Assembly: GCF_030848805.1 (NCBI RefSeq)
Contig: NC_092361.1
Span: forward strand, 21,101,406 to 21,165,405
DNA length: 64,000 bases
Source: Temnothorax longispinosus
Lineage: Eukaryota > Arthropoda > Insecta > Hymenoptera > Formicidae
Reading direction: 5' to 3'
Shown here piece by piece: positions 12,899 through 25,100 of this stretch (within the stretch, counting starts at the first letter, position 1; each line of letters begins with the position of its first letter). The notes under the pieces are model-generated. The model did not search any database. It had not been told where the DNA came from and worked only from the letters and a program-made list of their open reading frames with translations. The translations under genes and the position numbers were made by a program.

Positions 12899-13305
12899 AT
12901 GAGTAAAGTTAGTCAAGCGACGAGGAATGCAAATGATTTTACGGTGGCCGAGCAAAGGACGTATTAAAATCACTTGGGCAGGGCACAGGAGGAACGAAGG
13001 CCGAGCTAATTGGCAAATTGATGGCGCTGAATCCGGAAGGTGCCTGGATGGATCTCTCAGCGAAGATGAAAATGATGACGGAAAGTAGAGTGACCCCCGT
13101 GGAGGTCGCCATGAGGAAGCAATTCGAAGACCGAACTTGGAGACGGGGCGAGGCATTCAGCGAATATTTACATGATAAGGTAATATTGGCTAATCACATC
13201 CCTGTTCCCGATGACGAGATTCTCGATTACGTCATCGACGGTATATCGGATCCCACAATATTTTACGTGAAAATCTTGGGCAATTGCACAAGCGACTCAG
13301 AATGA
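12899..13305 (+). pseudogene. Truncated, frameshifted gag of a Ty3/gypsy-type retroelement
   Basis: An ATG at 12899 opens a short frame that stops at about 12965. The continuation is in another frame. It begins with a SAP-motif-like segment (LKSLGQ...GTKAELIGKL, about 12966-13020) and runs through a Retrotrans_gag-like segment with FEDRTWRRGEAFSEYL and a following LDYVIDGI to a stop at 13303-13305. A one-base frameshift therefore lies between the first 20 or so codons and the SAP-like part. The core ends abruptly: no zinc knuckle, protease, reverse transcriptase or integrase follows. The family call rests on motif resemblance and the adjacent tRNA-Pro site. It is a dead 5' fragment. Confidence 0.72.
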
Positions 13306-13519
13306 ATTGTCGCATACCTACTTTTAATTTGATATAGACAAATTTATTTGACTTCATTGCGAGCAATGTCTCATATTGATATCGGAAGCGACATTTCAAA
13401 TTCTGACAATAATAGTCGAAATCTCACGATAACAACCGGAAATCAATTTTTTCTTCTTATTTTTTGTTCTTTTTCACAGGTCTTTTTCAAGAGTTTTAAA
13501 GTCAACATACGCGTGAACT

Positions 13520-14043
13520 ATGGCGGATAATGACGAGAGTAAGTATAATACTATTAATATACATAACTCGATAAAAAAAGGTCGGAAAACCTTCTTTTGT
13601 TTCGCTAAGTTATAAGACGTGTTTTATATAAACAAACATATCGGACATTAATGCCCGATTTCACTAACGTCTTATCACAAAAATGATATAATTGTTAATT
13701 ATATTACGTCTCTTAAATGTTTCAGATACATGCTCAATCTGTTTCAAACCGTGGACAAACATAGGCGACATCGCGTGTGTGCCTTACGATGTGGGCATTT
13801 GTTCGGGAGAAAATGAATTGAAAAATGGCTACGCGACTCAGCGCGGAAATATTGCCCAACATGCAGACGAGGAGCGGAATTGCATGATATTTGCGTATTA
13901 CACGCAACAAGAGCTGTTGATACCACTCGCTTCGACGAGTTAGAGAATAAGTTACGTCATTTGAAATATGAAAATATAATGTTACAAATAGCATTAAATC
14001 AAGTTAATAATTATTGTACATAGCATCATTTTCCAACAATAAA
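13520..14043 (+). pseudogene. Broken small RFWD3-like RING-finger gene
   Basis: Exon 1 (13520-13538) encodes MADNDE and ends at a GTAAGT donor. Exon 2 starts at 13726 after a TTTCAG acceptor and encodes a RING start (CSICFKPWTNIG). One base is then missing at 13767-13769. In the shifted frame the RING continues as HRVCALRCGHLFG. It meets TGA at 13814-13816, exactly where a cysteine ligand is expected, and runs on through IEKWL and a CPTC pair into a coiled-coil-like tail. It stops at TAG 14021-14023, with AATAAA at 14038-14043. The spacing and the tail (HDICVLHA..RAVDT) resemble the RING and coiled coil of RFWD3, an E3 ligase. The WD40 repeats of RFWD3 are absent. It is either a pseudogenised paralogue or an assembly artefact with two errors. 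Confidence 0.72.
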
Positions 14044-15663
14044 GTTAGACTTATCGATATCGATGCATATCGTTGTTCGAAATTCTTTTGATTTTTAAAA
14101 GGGAAATGATGTATAAAAAACTTCCATGACAAATTTGTCGCGTTTTTATATTTGATCGACTGATCCCCCGAAATTTCGTCTTGCGATACTTCGAGTGAAA
14201 TAATAATTCTAGATGATAATTCTTTAATAAATCATAAAATTGATCTTATAACATCGATAATATATCATTAGAATCGATGTATATTTAGAATCGATATATA
14301 TATATGATATATTTCTACAAATTGTTCTCTAAATCCGATAAAAATTTTAATGTCATTAATTATTTTAAAATTATTTAGATTTGTTTACAATCTTATTTAT
14401 AAGTATTATTCTATTTACATAAAAGTACAATTGATAGTGAAGTGTACATGTACTTCCTAAGCATGTAACAAGATATACATAGATATTAAAGAATTAAAAA
14501 AGATTTTTATTAATTTTCTATCCTCAAAATTAAAAAATGTACATTTCTCTGCAAATCATGTGAGTTTCATACTTGTGTTATGTAAATTTGTACATTTTTT
14601 ATCTCGGGGCAATAAAGCATAGATGTTACGAAGTTAAACCGATCGTAAAGTTCAGAGAAGATTTAAATAATATATGGCGAGAAAAAGAGAGAAAGAGAGA
14701 GAGAAAGAGAGAAAGAGAATTTGGACAAAATTCCGGAAAAAAAACAGTTTCAACAATAATATTCCGCGCGCGAAAATATTCAATATCAGTATATTTTTAT
14801 CAATATTTCCATATATCTATACCGAACATAACTGTTTTCTTAATAAAATGCAATAATAAAGACCGGTAATTATTTCTTTAACGAGCTTCGAATACCGATA
14901 TATAAACAAAATTTTCAAAATCTAATAAACATGTTATTAATGATACTTTAATGTTATACATAGATATCGCTACTATTACGTTATTGAATGGAAATATTAT
15001 TAAACGTGATCGGTCCTACTCGGAATTTCAATTATCTTTATTGTAATCTTCAACGGAAAATTATATGATTATGATATAATAATTGAATACAATACAGGCA
15101 CAACTATAATGAAATATGATTCTAAATATATCTAAAGTCTCGAGACAAGATAAAATTTCGTAAAATAGGAAATCACCGCTTCGCAAAGTGCCAATGAATG
15201 TTGCATAACGAAATATGATCAGGCTACTTCGAAGGCGCTTACGCAATGTGTTTACGCATTGTAACGCAGAATTTATGGAATGAACAAATTAGAATAATGA
15301 AGCGGCTAAAAAAGGATAGAGAGCTCGAGATCTCGATCTGTAGGCGCGAGACTCTCACTGCGAGACTCTCTGCGTAACGTAGTTATTGTTACTGTATTAG
15401 CTTGAAGTACTTAAGTCTAAGCACTTTTTTTATGGGAAATAGAACACATATGTTTATAATTTAATTTTACGATCGATAAACTATCTCTCTGAAAGAGCAA
15501 TGCATTGAGACACTTTAGATACATACAATGTCATATTTAACGTAATAATTAGCTTTAATTTCTAACGTCAAATTTTGCAACTTGCATTATCAGTATTTAA
15601 ATAGATTATATTTCTATCGTTATGTAAAAGTATCTCGATATCGAACGGCCATATGACATTTTC

Positions 15664-15915
15664 TTGCTTTCGCTTCTTTCACTACAGGCAAAGGGCAGGC
15701 GTCCTTTACCTGAACGTTCTATATTTCTTAAGTTCCACTTTAAGGACATCGTCCTTTCCGCTCAAAATTATCTCGACCACTTCATCTATCGTATCCATGA
15801 TCTGAGTAACAAAAGAATGCAGGATGTACATAAAAACGTACTTTTCCGCCGAAAACCCGAAATAGTTCAAAATCGTAGGCGCTCTGATTCAAATTTAATT
15901 AATGAGATTAAATAA
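15664..15915 (+). CDS. Unrecognised open frame, possible exon
   Basis: An 83-codon frame. A polypyrimidine-plus-CAG stretch (CTTCTTTCACTACAG, ending near 15688) could be a splice acceptor feeding the part that starts KGRRPLPERSIFLKF. The frame ends in TAA just at an AATAAA (15910-15915), as a terminal exon might. The product would be basic and contains no motif I recognise. With no upstream exon identified, this may be chance. Confidence 0.2.
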   Translation: MLSLLSLQAKGRRPLPERSIFLKFHFKDIVLSAQNYLDHFIYRIHDLSNKRMQDVHKNVLFRRKPEIVQNRRRSDSNLINEIK

Positions 15916-16275
15916 ATGTAATAATGAGCATAAATTCATACAGATTAAAATTTATACATTTAAAAATAAGAAAAATATATAGTGTCTTTTTGGATTATGT
16001 TAGGAACATGCAAATTTTATTCAAGTTTATGGCGATTTCATTCTTTACAAGTTCAACACGGACTTAATGCATTATGCCGTTATGTTTTCAAGTAATTACT
16101 TGGAAATTTGAGAAATTTATGCAGTTCAATATTAATTTGGTGCGATATAAATCGAAATCTAAATCGATTGCTTCGAGCTAATTTATTTTCGTCTCTCACA
16201 ATCAGATAGAGATAGAGAGTGCTAAAAAAAGATTATTCGTTTTGCGAAAATCGAATAGCTCCTCCAATTTTGAGG

Positions 16276-16299
16276 CACAGGTCGATCTCTCGACCTGTG
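16276..16299. repeat. Perfect 10-bp hairpin with 4-nt loop
   Basis: CACAGGTCGA, then TCTC, then TCGACCTGTG. It is an exact inverted repeat in otherwise unremarkable sequence. There is no adjacent gene or T-run that would make it a terminator. Confidence 0.6.
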
Positions 16300-17388
16300 T
16301 CGATTAAACGTTTCTTTTTTTACCGAATTTTCTCATTGTCAGCATCGAGTGCCCTATAAATTCCGAGCCTTTTTTTTACAATGCCCCGCACACTCGACAG
16401 AAAACCGCTCGAGTACGCGTGACCCATTGCGACACGTCGGTTTGTGGCTACGTGCACTCCGGGACACCCGGTGTATTTACATAAGGCTCAGCCACACGTA
16501 GGCCGGTAATACACGTCGCGTCGCTCCGGTCCGGTTCGAAATCGTCGGAGTGGAGTGGCGAGATGCGGCAAGAACCTGCACGGCCACGCTAACCTGTTGG
16601 GTCCGGCGCGGTGGAGCAAAAAAAGGTAAGAGGACCAGTCAACAAAAGATATGGCTGCTGGATTTTTCTACCTGGCTCCGTGCCGTATCCGCGACGTTCG
16701 CGCGATGCACTTTTCCTTTAAAAATCCATTATTTCCCCGACGTTCTCAAACATGAATAATCATACCGTTATTTGCAAACTGAACAGAGTCAAGATTTATC
16801 GATCTTGCTAGAGAACAAGGTCTAATTAATTGTTGACAAAATTAATCGTTGAATATCGAAAATAAATTATTCAACTCGCTTTCAAAGGCGTTTCTGAAAA
16901 ATAATCGACCGCGACTAATAAGTTAAATTGTTTGTCGGTTTTCTCTTCAACAACGCCCTTGTTGAAAAGGATTTTATCCCTCGAGGGTCGCGGCGAATTC
17001 GCGGAAACACCGCGATTGAATAATGCACCTGCACTCGTTACTTCACGTCATAACGTATTTATGAGTCACGGCGATCTGCGAATCATGCGAAGAAGAGCTG
17101 GGCGTTACTGGGATAAATATTTTACTCGGGCCGGGGGGGCCCCCGGGTAAGGATAAGGGATAATAATCCTCTTAGCTTGAAAGACAATTGTCTTGCGCGA
17201 ACGAGGATTGGAAAGTCATTAAAAAATCATTTTCTTAGGTCTCTCTACTCTCTCACTCAAAATGAGATTTGTTCGGAAGTATAGAAAATGCCATTTATCC
17301 GCGCGAAAAAAAAAACCACAGGAATATGAAATAATCAAATTAAATAAAAATTCTTCTATTACAGGCTAAAAAATAAAATACGGTCATT

Positions 17389-17390
<2 letters not shown>

Positions 17391-17433
<43 letters not shown>
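17391..17433. repeat. (AT)n microsatellite
   Basis: About 21 uninterrupted AT units. No function inferred. Confidence 0.95.
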
Positions 17434-17439
<6 letters not shown>

Positions 17440-19113
17440 AAAGACTTTAAACTTTTTTTGCATCGATATATATAATTACAATCTTCATTGAAAGCTCGGG
17501 GTAATCTTTTTCGATAAAGTTTGGGGTTGATTTTGTATCGTAACCGCGTTTCGACAGATCGATTTAAGTGAAATATAGTACGCCCAGTGAATATACTCGG
17601 TGAACGAAAACATGGATATCGGCACTCGCGTGAGATTATCATTATCGCCACCCGGGAGAGGGGTGGGCGTCACACTCGAGATACGACGAGTTATTCCTTA
17701 TCGCGCGACCGTCAGGTAAACAGTGCGTTGAAATTATTCTCTTCACCGGAAGCGTTTCCTCACTATACGTTTGTTCGGCAATTCTATATCGCCGTGGTCT
17801 TCGTATCGCGCGAAAATTTTATTTCGCGGAAGCGAACAAACTTCCGCGAACGAGAGCGGGTTCGACGAAGAGATCGCATCTCTTCTCCCCTTTTTTCACC
17901 CCCATTCCTTTTGTTGAATTTATTTCTCATCAAGTTTGCATGTGCAATGTATGTATGTACAAAATGATCTATTGTAAGTGGTGATATATATAAATGGAAA
18001 AGGGCTGAGTATTAACGAAAAAAATTATAAAATATATCGAATATTGCTAAAGAATTGAAAAAATGTGTAGAGATATACGATAAAATTTTACATATAAGTT
18101 GTATGTGAGAAAATCTTAATCTGTGCTCATCTTTCCCATCGTCTTTTCCGGCCAGCAATAACGGACCACCCAGTATACGGGTGGATATGGGAACCGGCTC
18201 GTTCAATCGATCGAAATTGGTTAATTCGTCGAAGATAAAACCGTCCTGCATCGGCTTGGCTAATTATCCACGCTGTGCCGATGCAAGGGCGACTGATGTT
18301 TCCAGTCTCGTAAAATTAACCGGTTATCTACCAGAAAAATCGTTAATCGGCGGTCAAAATTATCGGAGTTGAGAATTTTTAGTCTGCAACTATTATTTTT
18401 GCGGAGAATCGCAAACTCCAAGGTCTCTTTTTATCGATTACTTAATTTTCTTCCGTTTTAAAATTAATAAATAAAATTAATTCGCTCTTTCTCAATACAT
18501 TTAATTATTTTTATCATATAAATTATATTATATTTCGGTGTATAATACGATATATTATAACATCGTGATAATATTATAATGCAACATCAAACATTACTAT
18601 TATTTATTAATGTTACAATATTATATTCTAATTAGAGATATATTACATCATATCGATAATATTGGCGTGTATATCTCCTCCAAATATATTTGGACAAATA
18701 AGATACACTTCAAATCAGTATTTAAAATCAGTTAAAGAATTTAATCTAAACTTTGGTCGCTTTATACAATGATTACACGTTCGATCTCGATCGTGTCGCG
18801 ATAACGGTGTGTCCAATTGATTTCGTGATCGCGCGGCACGTTCTATTTCCTTTGCTTCTTCCATACATACAAGTATGGACGCACTATCTAGAACCGTAAG
18901 GTACCTAAGATATGATCTCTAATCGTTTTCGACAGATTACTCTCTCGGAGTGTTGCCTCTCTCGCGACGAACGTACACGGTAACCGACCCGTCGAGCAAC
19001 GTTTCGATCGCAGGATGCATGCGCGCCATATCGCCGGTAACTTCAAAATCGGAGCCGTCGCGGAGTCACCTCGCGCCACCGACAAGCTCAAATTCCACCT
19101 GTCGCGCATCGCG

Positions 19114-19146
19114 ACGTACGTACGTACGTACGTACGTACGTACGTA
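19114..19146. repeat. (ACGT)n microsatellite
   Basis: About eight uninterrupted ACGT units, self-complementary and CpG-containing, 180 bp downstream (on the minus strand) of the kindlin exon donor. No function is inferred. Confidence 0.95.
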
Positions 19147-19329
19147 TATGTACAATATACGTCCAATGCGAACGCGAAGAAGAACCAGAGTCGAGCGGCC
19201 ACATTTTACGCCGCGAGAGGAAGTCGGGGAGGAGATAGCGACGAAAGAGAGTGGGGAAGAAAAAACCGACGAAGAAGCGAGAAAGAGAGAAGAGAGAGAG
19301 TATTATGCGTGTGTTTTAAGAGGACTCAC

Positions 19330-19468
19330 CGAGGTCTTCCACGAGGCGCAGCATGACACCGCCGATGTGCAGCTCGCCCTTTACGCGTAAGCTCCTCTCG
19401 ACCTGCAGATCCGTCACGTAGACGCGCAGCACCCAGCTGCCGTCCACCTCGTGGCCGTCGGAGTACAT
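19330..19468 (-). CDS. Fit1: Fermitin/kindlin, first coding exon only
   Basis: The ATG at 19468 opens 46 codons ending in G at a GTGAGT donor (intron starts at 19329). The peptide starts MYSDGHEVDGSWVLRVYV and continues through a VTDL and an RVKGELHIGGVMLRLVEDL segment. This is the conserved start of the kindlin F0 domain. Kindlins bind integrin beta tails and, with talin, activate integrins at adhesion sites. The start was chosen because the conserved DGSW segment follows within ten residues. The next expected exon (with a WSDHALWW-like motif) was not found down to position 1, so the first intron probably exceeds 19 kb and the rest lies to the left of the window. Insects can carry one or two fermitins; which one this is cannot be told from one exon. 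Confidence 0.85.
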
Positions 19469-20250
19469 TGCCGGAGATACTGGACACGTTCTCTCTTTTC
19501 TATCCTTGTTCGCCGAACGGCGATGTCAACGGCGACGGCGGGAGGATACGGGGAACAGGGAAAATCGGTGTCGGAGGTCCGGTTTCACACACACGCGCGC
19601 AGTGCGCGCACACCGACACACCGAACGGCGCGGTTCGCTCGTTTCTCGACGAGTGTCTCGGCACTCTCGGCGCGGTTCAACGCCTGGCGAACATGTCACC
19701 CGCGAGCGTAATACCGTCCACGGTTTCGTTGCACCGGTGCTCGACGACGACGACCGACGACCGCCGCAGTACGCAACGCACCACTGCCGCGCGACGACTG
19801 CCTTCCCCCCCGGATTCGCCGCTGCTGGGCGCACGCACACGTCGCACACACGGTGTACACATACGCGTATACGCGCGTAATTGAGTGGAGCGAACGGCGA
19901 AAACCGAACACCGGAGCTTGAATGGAGCTGCGCGCGCGCACGAATCCACCGTCTTCGTTCGCTCGGAGCCGACTAGCCGAGTGAAGTCGGGCGCGAGGAA
20001 CGCGCGGCGCGTTCGCGTTCGGTCACCTTCGGCCGCGCTCGGCAACGCTCGGCTTCGCGCGTCGCCGTTCTCTCGGCGTACGAAACGGGTATATGTATGT
20101 ACGTTTGCGCTCGCGATTTCAGCGAGAACGCGGCGGATTTGGCCCGATTTGGGAAGACGACGCGACGAGAGCGGATATTAACGAACGAAACGATCGAACT
20201 GCGGAGAACGCCCCGCGTTCCAGAAACGAGCGACTTCGTGACGCACCTGG
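19469..20250 (-). promoter_or_regulatory. CpG-rich 5' region of kindlin
   Basis: A GC- and CpG-rich block directly upstream of the kindlin start codon. Several long frames on both strands overlap here, as is usual where stop codons are rare for compositional reasons; none has a recognisable motif. It is probably the promoter and 5' untranslated region. No TATA box or clear initiator was assigned. Confidence 0.45.
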
Positions 20251-22176
20251 AACATTTTCTCCCAGTATTTTCGTCTCTTCATTTCTTCGGCGAACATTCT
20301 ATTGTACTTACTCGTATAAATTCATTCACTTAAATTCATTCAAATATATCTCAATACTTGGAATGACACCTCGGAATGACTGTAATTCCCTCTTTTTTCA
20401 AATTGATCAGATGAGAAGGATCAGTTTCGATGAAAGACCGCGAACAAATTTTAATTAAGCAAACTGAAGTTGTTTTCTTTATTAGACAAATGTTTCAGCG
20501 CCGAGAAGTTAGCTTACGAAATTTGAATTCGCAACCTATCTCAGTTTATCTTTTAATTTTAATTACATAAACCGCGAAATTTTAATTGGATTTAATTTCT
20601 TATCGAAATGTACTCTCCTAATAATTTTGATGATTTTTTAGATCTCTACGTATTTTAATTTTACCTTATGCCTCTTAATATATATATTTTTATACATACA
20701 CATCTCTATTTTAAATAGAATATGATTCTTTTTACAAAAATTGATTTTTTGCGTTATTCGTTATTCTGCACGTAAAATATTAAAGCAAAATTATCGAAAA
20801 GTGAATAGTTTATGAAACATGTATTTTTTTACATTTAAATAATATAATATCTCTAACTATTTTTACTCTTCGATGATTGCATTACAATATTTTTATATAG
20901 ATTAATAGTTCTCTGAAAATAAAATGGGCAAAACACCAACGCCTTTTGTAAAATACCTCAACTGACTTTATTTTCATAATCTACATTCATAGTACTGTGA
21001 TGAATGAACGTACGTTCATCCACGTTTGTCCAGGGTGAAAAGTGCACGGCACCGAAAGGCCGCGTTTCGTGAGTCCTCTTAGCGACGACTAATCTCTCTC
21101 TCTCTTCATCCCATTTCGACAATGAATAAATCGTGGGCAGCGAATCTAAGTTCCACTAATCTATTTACGAATGCTTCGAATCGTCTAAAATTCATAAAAA
21201 TATTCACTCTCATGCTAAGCATTTACGTTTGAGGATAAGTAGTCGAGTTCAACGCGTTCACACCCTGATGTGAAGAACACTTTTCACCTGGGACGCAGAG
21301 AAACGATACTTACGCTGTGTGTTTTGTCGTGCAATAAACGATCGTTTCTATCTAAGAGTACAAGGAAAGAATACTGCGTTTCGTCATGTCACACGCTATA
21401 CTTCACGTCACGCTTTCTCTTTCTCTCCTTCTCTCTCTCTCCTTTGCTCTTTCTCGCGGTAAAAAAAATAGTCGGTATTAGGCGCTGTTTCGTTTAACAT
21501 CGCCTTTTTTCTTCTTTTTTTTTTCTTTACATCGTGGATATTACGTGTCGGACTGAAACGTATTTAAGGTCACAGCACACCTGGAGGGAATTGAACTTGC
21601 AGTCGCTTTACAGTCCGTAAATTCTTTGGTACTTAACACTTTTCAATGTTGTACTCTTAGATACCGCTAATGCGCTGCACAAGTTACTGAATCACAAAAC
21701 AGATACATGCGCGACCCGATTTATTAATTAAAAACAAAAACAAAGGAAAGAGTCAATAACTGTTAAAAACAATTACATTATAAACATACGAAGATCAGAG
21801 ATGTACGATTAGTTAAAAATATTATCGTTCAACTTCTATTGCACTGACTTATCTCGCGATCGGTAGCATCGATAACTCCGACTGGTTAATGATTTCCCCA
21901 TTCCTTCACGTCACACAGCTTCTGTCGCCGTGATAAAGAAAGAAACTTCAGTCAATCAATTAACTAATCAACGCTAAAACGATATCGATGCAACCGATCC
22001 GATGGCTACTCCCGTCAGTTTTCGCGTGCGTGCGTGATCGAAGTTCGAGAACTATGTGCCCGAATCCGACGATCCGTCTAAGTTTTCTTGCGCAAGCAAA
22101 GACAAGTATCACGGGTGTCAGCGAGTAAAGCGGAGTCTTATGAAGAAACGAGGATGAGGTAACGTTAGTTCGCATG
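20251..22176 (-). other. Kindlin upstream spacer and Crag 3' untranslated region
   Basis: AT-rich. Reading on the minus strand, an AATAAA (TTTATT on the plus strand at 21720-21725) lies about 450 bases after the Crag stop and is the likeliest polyadenylation signal. The 20.25-21.0 kb part shows no features. A pyrimidine-rich tract is at about 21415-21450. Confidence 0.5.
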
Positions 22177-25100
22177 TTACACGTTTAATTGCTTGAAGTA
22201 ATGCCTGCAATACACCGACATCATTGTCGGCGGCGCATCAATTTTATGCAATAATTTCTCCTCGTTCTCGGAGAATTTCTCCAGCGATAAACTGTATTCC
22301 CTGTCGAAGACACCTGTAAGAACAAAAATCGTTATTAAACAAACTGATGCTAACGCAAACTCGACAAGTATTTCGATAGTGAATCAGTAATTTTGGGAAG
22401 CATACATCTTGTATAAATTTGTTAGAATTGTTTAGACGAGTTGTTATATAATCTTTTAATCATGTACACATAGCTCACCTTGGTCGATATTCGTTCTTCC
22501 CAATACAGTAAATGCCAGGAACAAGATATCCCTATATATAGACAACGGATGATCGCCTGTTTGATGTTTACTTCTTTCTAAGGCCACTCTTATTATAGGT
22601 TCCGCTAAGTCGTTGCAACGGACATACGTTATCACTGCCTGCATCAATCTAGAGCAAGCAAAAGATTAACAAGATAACAGCTGTAATCATTTCGCATATC
22701 TGTTCAAAAATGAATCTGATCGTTATTTAATTATCGTTTCTTAATCCGGATAACCGTTAATCTTCCTTCATTATTTACAATACTCGGTTACATTTAAAAT
22801 TTAAATATCGTATCAATTTAAAAGGTGATTTATTGAAACTTACGTCCTGTCTTCTGAATTTGACTTCCACTGGAGATACATAGGCAAACGATCCATGTGC
22901 AGTCGTTCGTTGTCCCACATGGTTCTGACACCCACCGATCCTACAGTTCTTTGAAGTTCTGAGTTCTTATCGTTGTTCAACCAGAGATCAGGTAGATGAC
23001 TCGTTAAATTAATCCTTTCGAAGTACCATATCAGATTCCAATATACTATTGGATGCTCCTGAATAAACCTGTGCTTGGTGAGACATGCGTCCCCCTCTTG
23101 ACTCAGCACGCTCTCCAATTCTTTTCTCAGAACCAACGGATTTAGATACGGTACGGTTATCGGTTCCAACGATTCTTTCGGTTGATCTAGTAATTCTACC
23201 AATGCTCCCATTAAAGGATCATTATTCTTCTCGCTTGCTTCGCATCTACGTAACAGATATATTATTGATGGTAATTTTATCAAGGACAATATCGCTTATG
23301 GTCGCTATATGGTCGCTTAGTCACCTGTAATCTAATATCGTAGCTGTGAGAAGGGGTACAGTAGCTTTGTCGCAATATTGACAGACTGTATTCAAGTTGG
23401 AATCTTCCGGCTGCCAACCACCCATTATCTCCTCATCGTACAGGATGGCGGCGCAGTGATGGCATCTACTAGCACTGGAAAGCACAAGCTCAATGGCAAG
23501 ACGTTCCTCTAACTCTCTAGTGCCCTTTGGATAAAGACACTCCGCGAGCTCGTATAATGAACACAAATCTAAATTTCCATCACCTGATTGAAGAAAAATA
23601 AAACATGAATACCCCGCTGCATAGCGTAATTATATATGATATTCGTTATTATCGTAGTTTATATTCTCTACCTGATGCCCTTGTCTCGTTTCGATCTTGT
23701 ATAGATCCATCAGTGAGGGAGTCTAGAGACTCATGCGATATCCCGTAAGCTATTTTTTGTTCGCGTTCCTTATTTTTTACCGGCGTACTCGTCGCTGAAA
23801 TGGCTTCTTTTATTTCGTCAAATTTTTTAACCACAGTTGTCGCAGCGGACTTCAAGCTATTTAGACCACCAAGTATTATTTCGTTCGATTTTTTTCCTGT
23901 TAAACTCGACGGGCTAAAATAAAATAAAGAATGAATAAAAACATAGAATCTAAAGGAGCAAAAGAAGTTTTACATATTAAAAATGTGTATTTACTATTTT
24001 GTAATAATGTAGAGGCACACAAAGACAGGACCGCACATGTCTAATGAGCATCTATGCAACTAACATATACATATATTATACGTACCTGATATAGCTGGAG
24101 AGACTAAGAGATTCAATAAGTTGATTTGATGTTATTAAATCCTTATTTTTAGCAAATGCCAATCCACCCGTGGAGTATCGTCTACATTTAACGAATAAAA
24201 TAACAAAAACCAACTCAAATGCGCATGCAAAAAATAAACAAAAATAAAATTATATTATTCCTCTAACAGTGTGATTACAAACGTATTTACTTGTCACTTT
24301 TGTTATGTATATACAAATTTATAACAATTAATACATAAGTAAATACATAACAATTTACTTTTTCCATCGATACCGTTTATTTTTATTTTATTAAAAAACT
24401 GAAATATTAATAATCACTATAATCTTATTTTTTTTTACAAACAAAAACAAAACATAAAGTAAACGAGTCTTGCAAATGTGTTATCATCACGTCACACTTT
24501 GGAGGAATTAAAACATAATGCGTTATGCGAGGTGTTATGTGACTACGTGCGCGTTATTAAATTAAACATACGCAGATATCTTACCCGAAACTAAGTTTAA
24601 GACTAGATCCTAAGCTAGAGAGGCTGGACGTTACACTATCCTTATTCTGAGACCAAAGACTGCTTATTTCCAGTCTCTCTTTTTCTCTCTCCTGTTCCCC
24701 TTGTTGCGCCACGGAGTGAGGCATCGTCTCACTCCTCTGCAAATGCCCACCCACTGTCATGCCACTTTCATCTACTGCTTGATGAAACGTCGCACTACGT
24801 GGGAGGATGTTGCTGTAAACATATATTTTATACAGTAATTTTCGTATTTAAAATCATATACTGGAATGCATATCTTTGGAGATCACAAAGCATGTTCAAT
24901 ACAATGGTCTCTCCACGAAGGAAATATTTTTGTTGTGCAAGTACTCGCAATAACTTTGATTACCAGTAACAGTCTCCCATTAAGTGGTTGCAAGTTATGA
25001 TTTTTATGTATTCCTTTCCCTTTCTCCCTGTATGTCTTTATTTTGAGGAAATAGTTACCCTTTTAACTATAATAACTATAACTTTTTCGAAAATAATTCT

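Larger units (their letters stand above)
14044..19329. other. Probable intronic/intergenic stretch
   Basis: If the kindlin exon at 19330 is correct, this is part of its first intron. It is AT-rich with a GA-rich tract (about 14675-14720), CpG islands at about 16380-16700, 16920-17160 and 18130-18380, and a long (AT)n run. The 18.1-18.4 kb island is open on both strands but shows no known motif. No second kindlin exon was found. Confidence 0.4.

Noticed and set aside
19451..20250. Several frames of 80-140 codons on both strands
   Set aside because: High GC content suppresses stops in all frames at the kindlin promoter. Compositions are Arg-rich and mutually overlapping.
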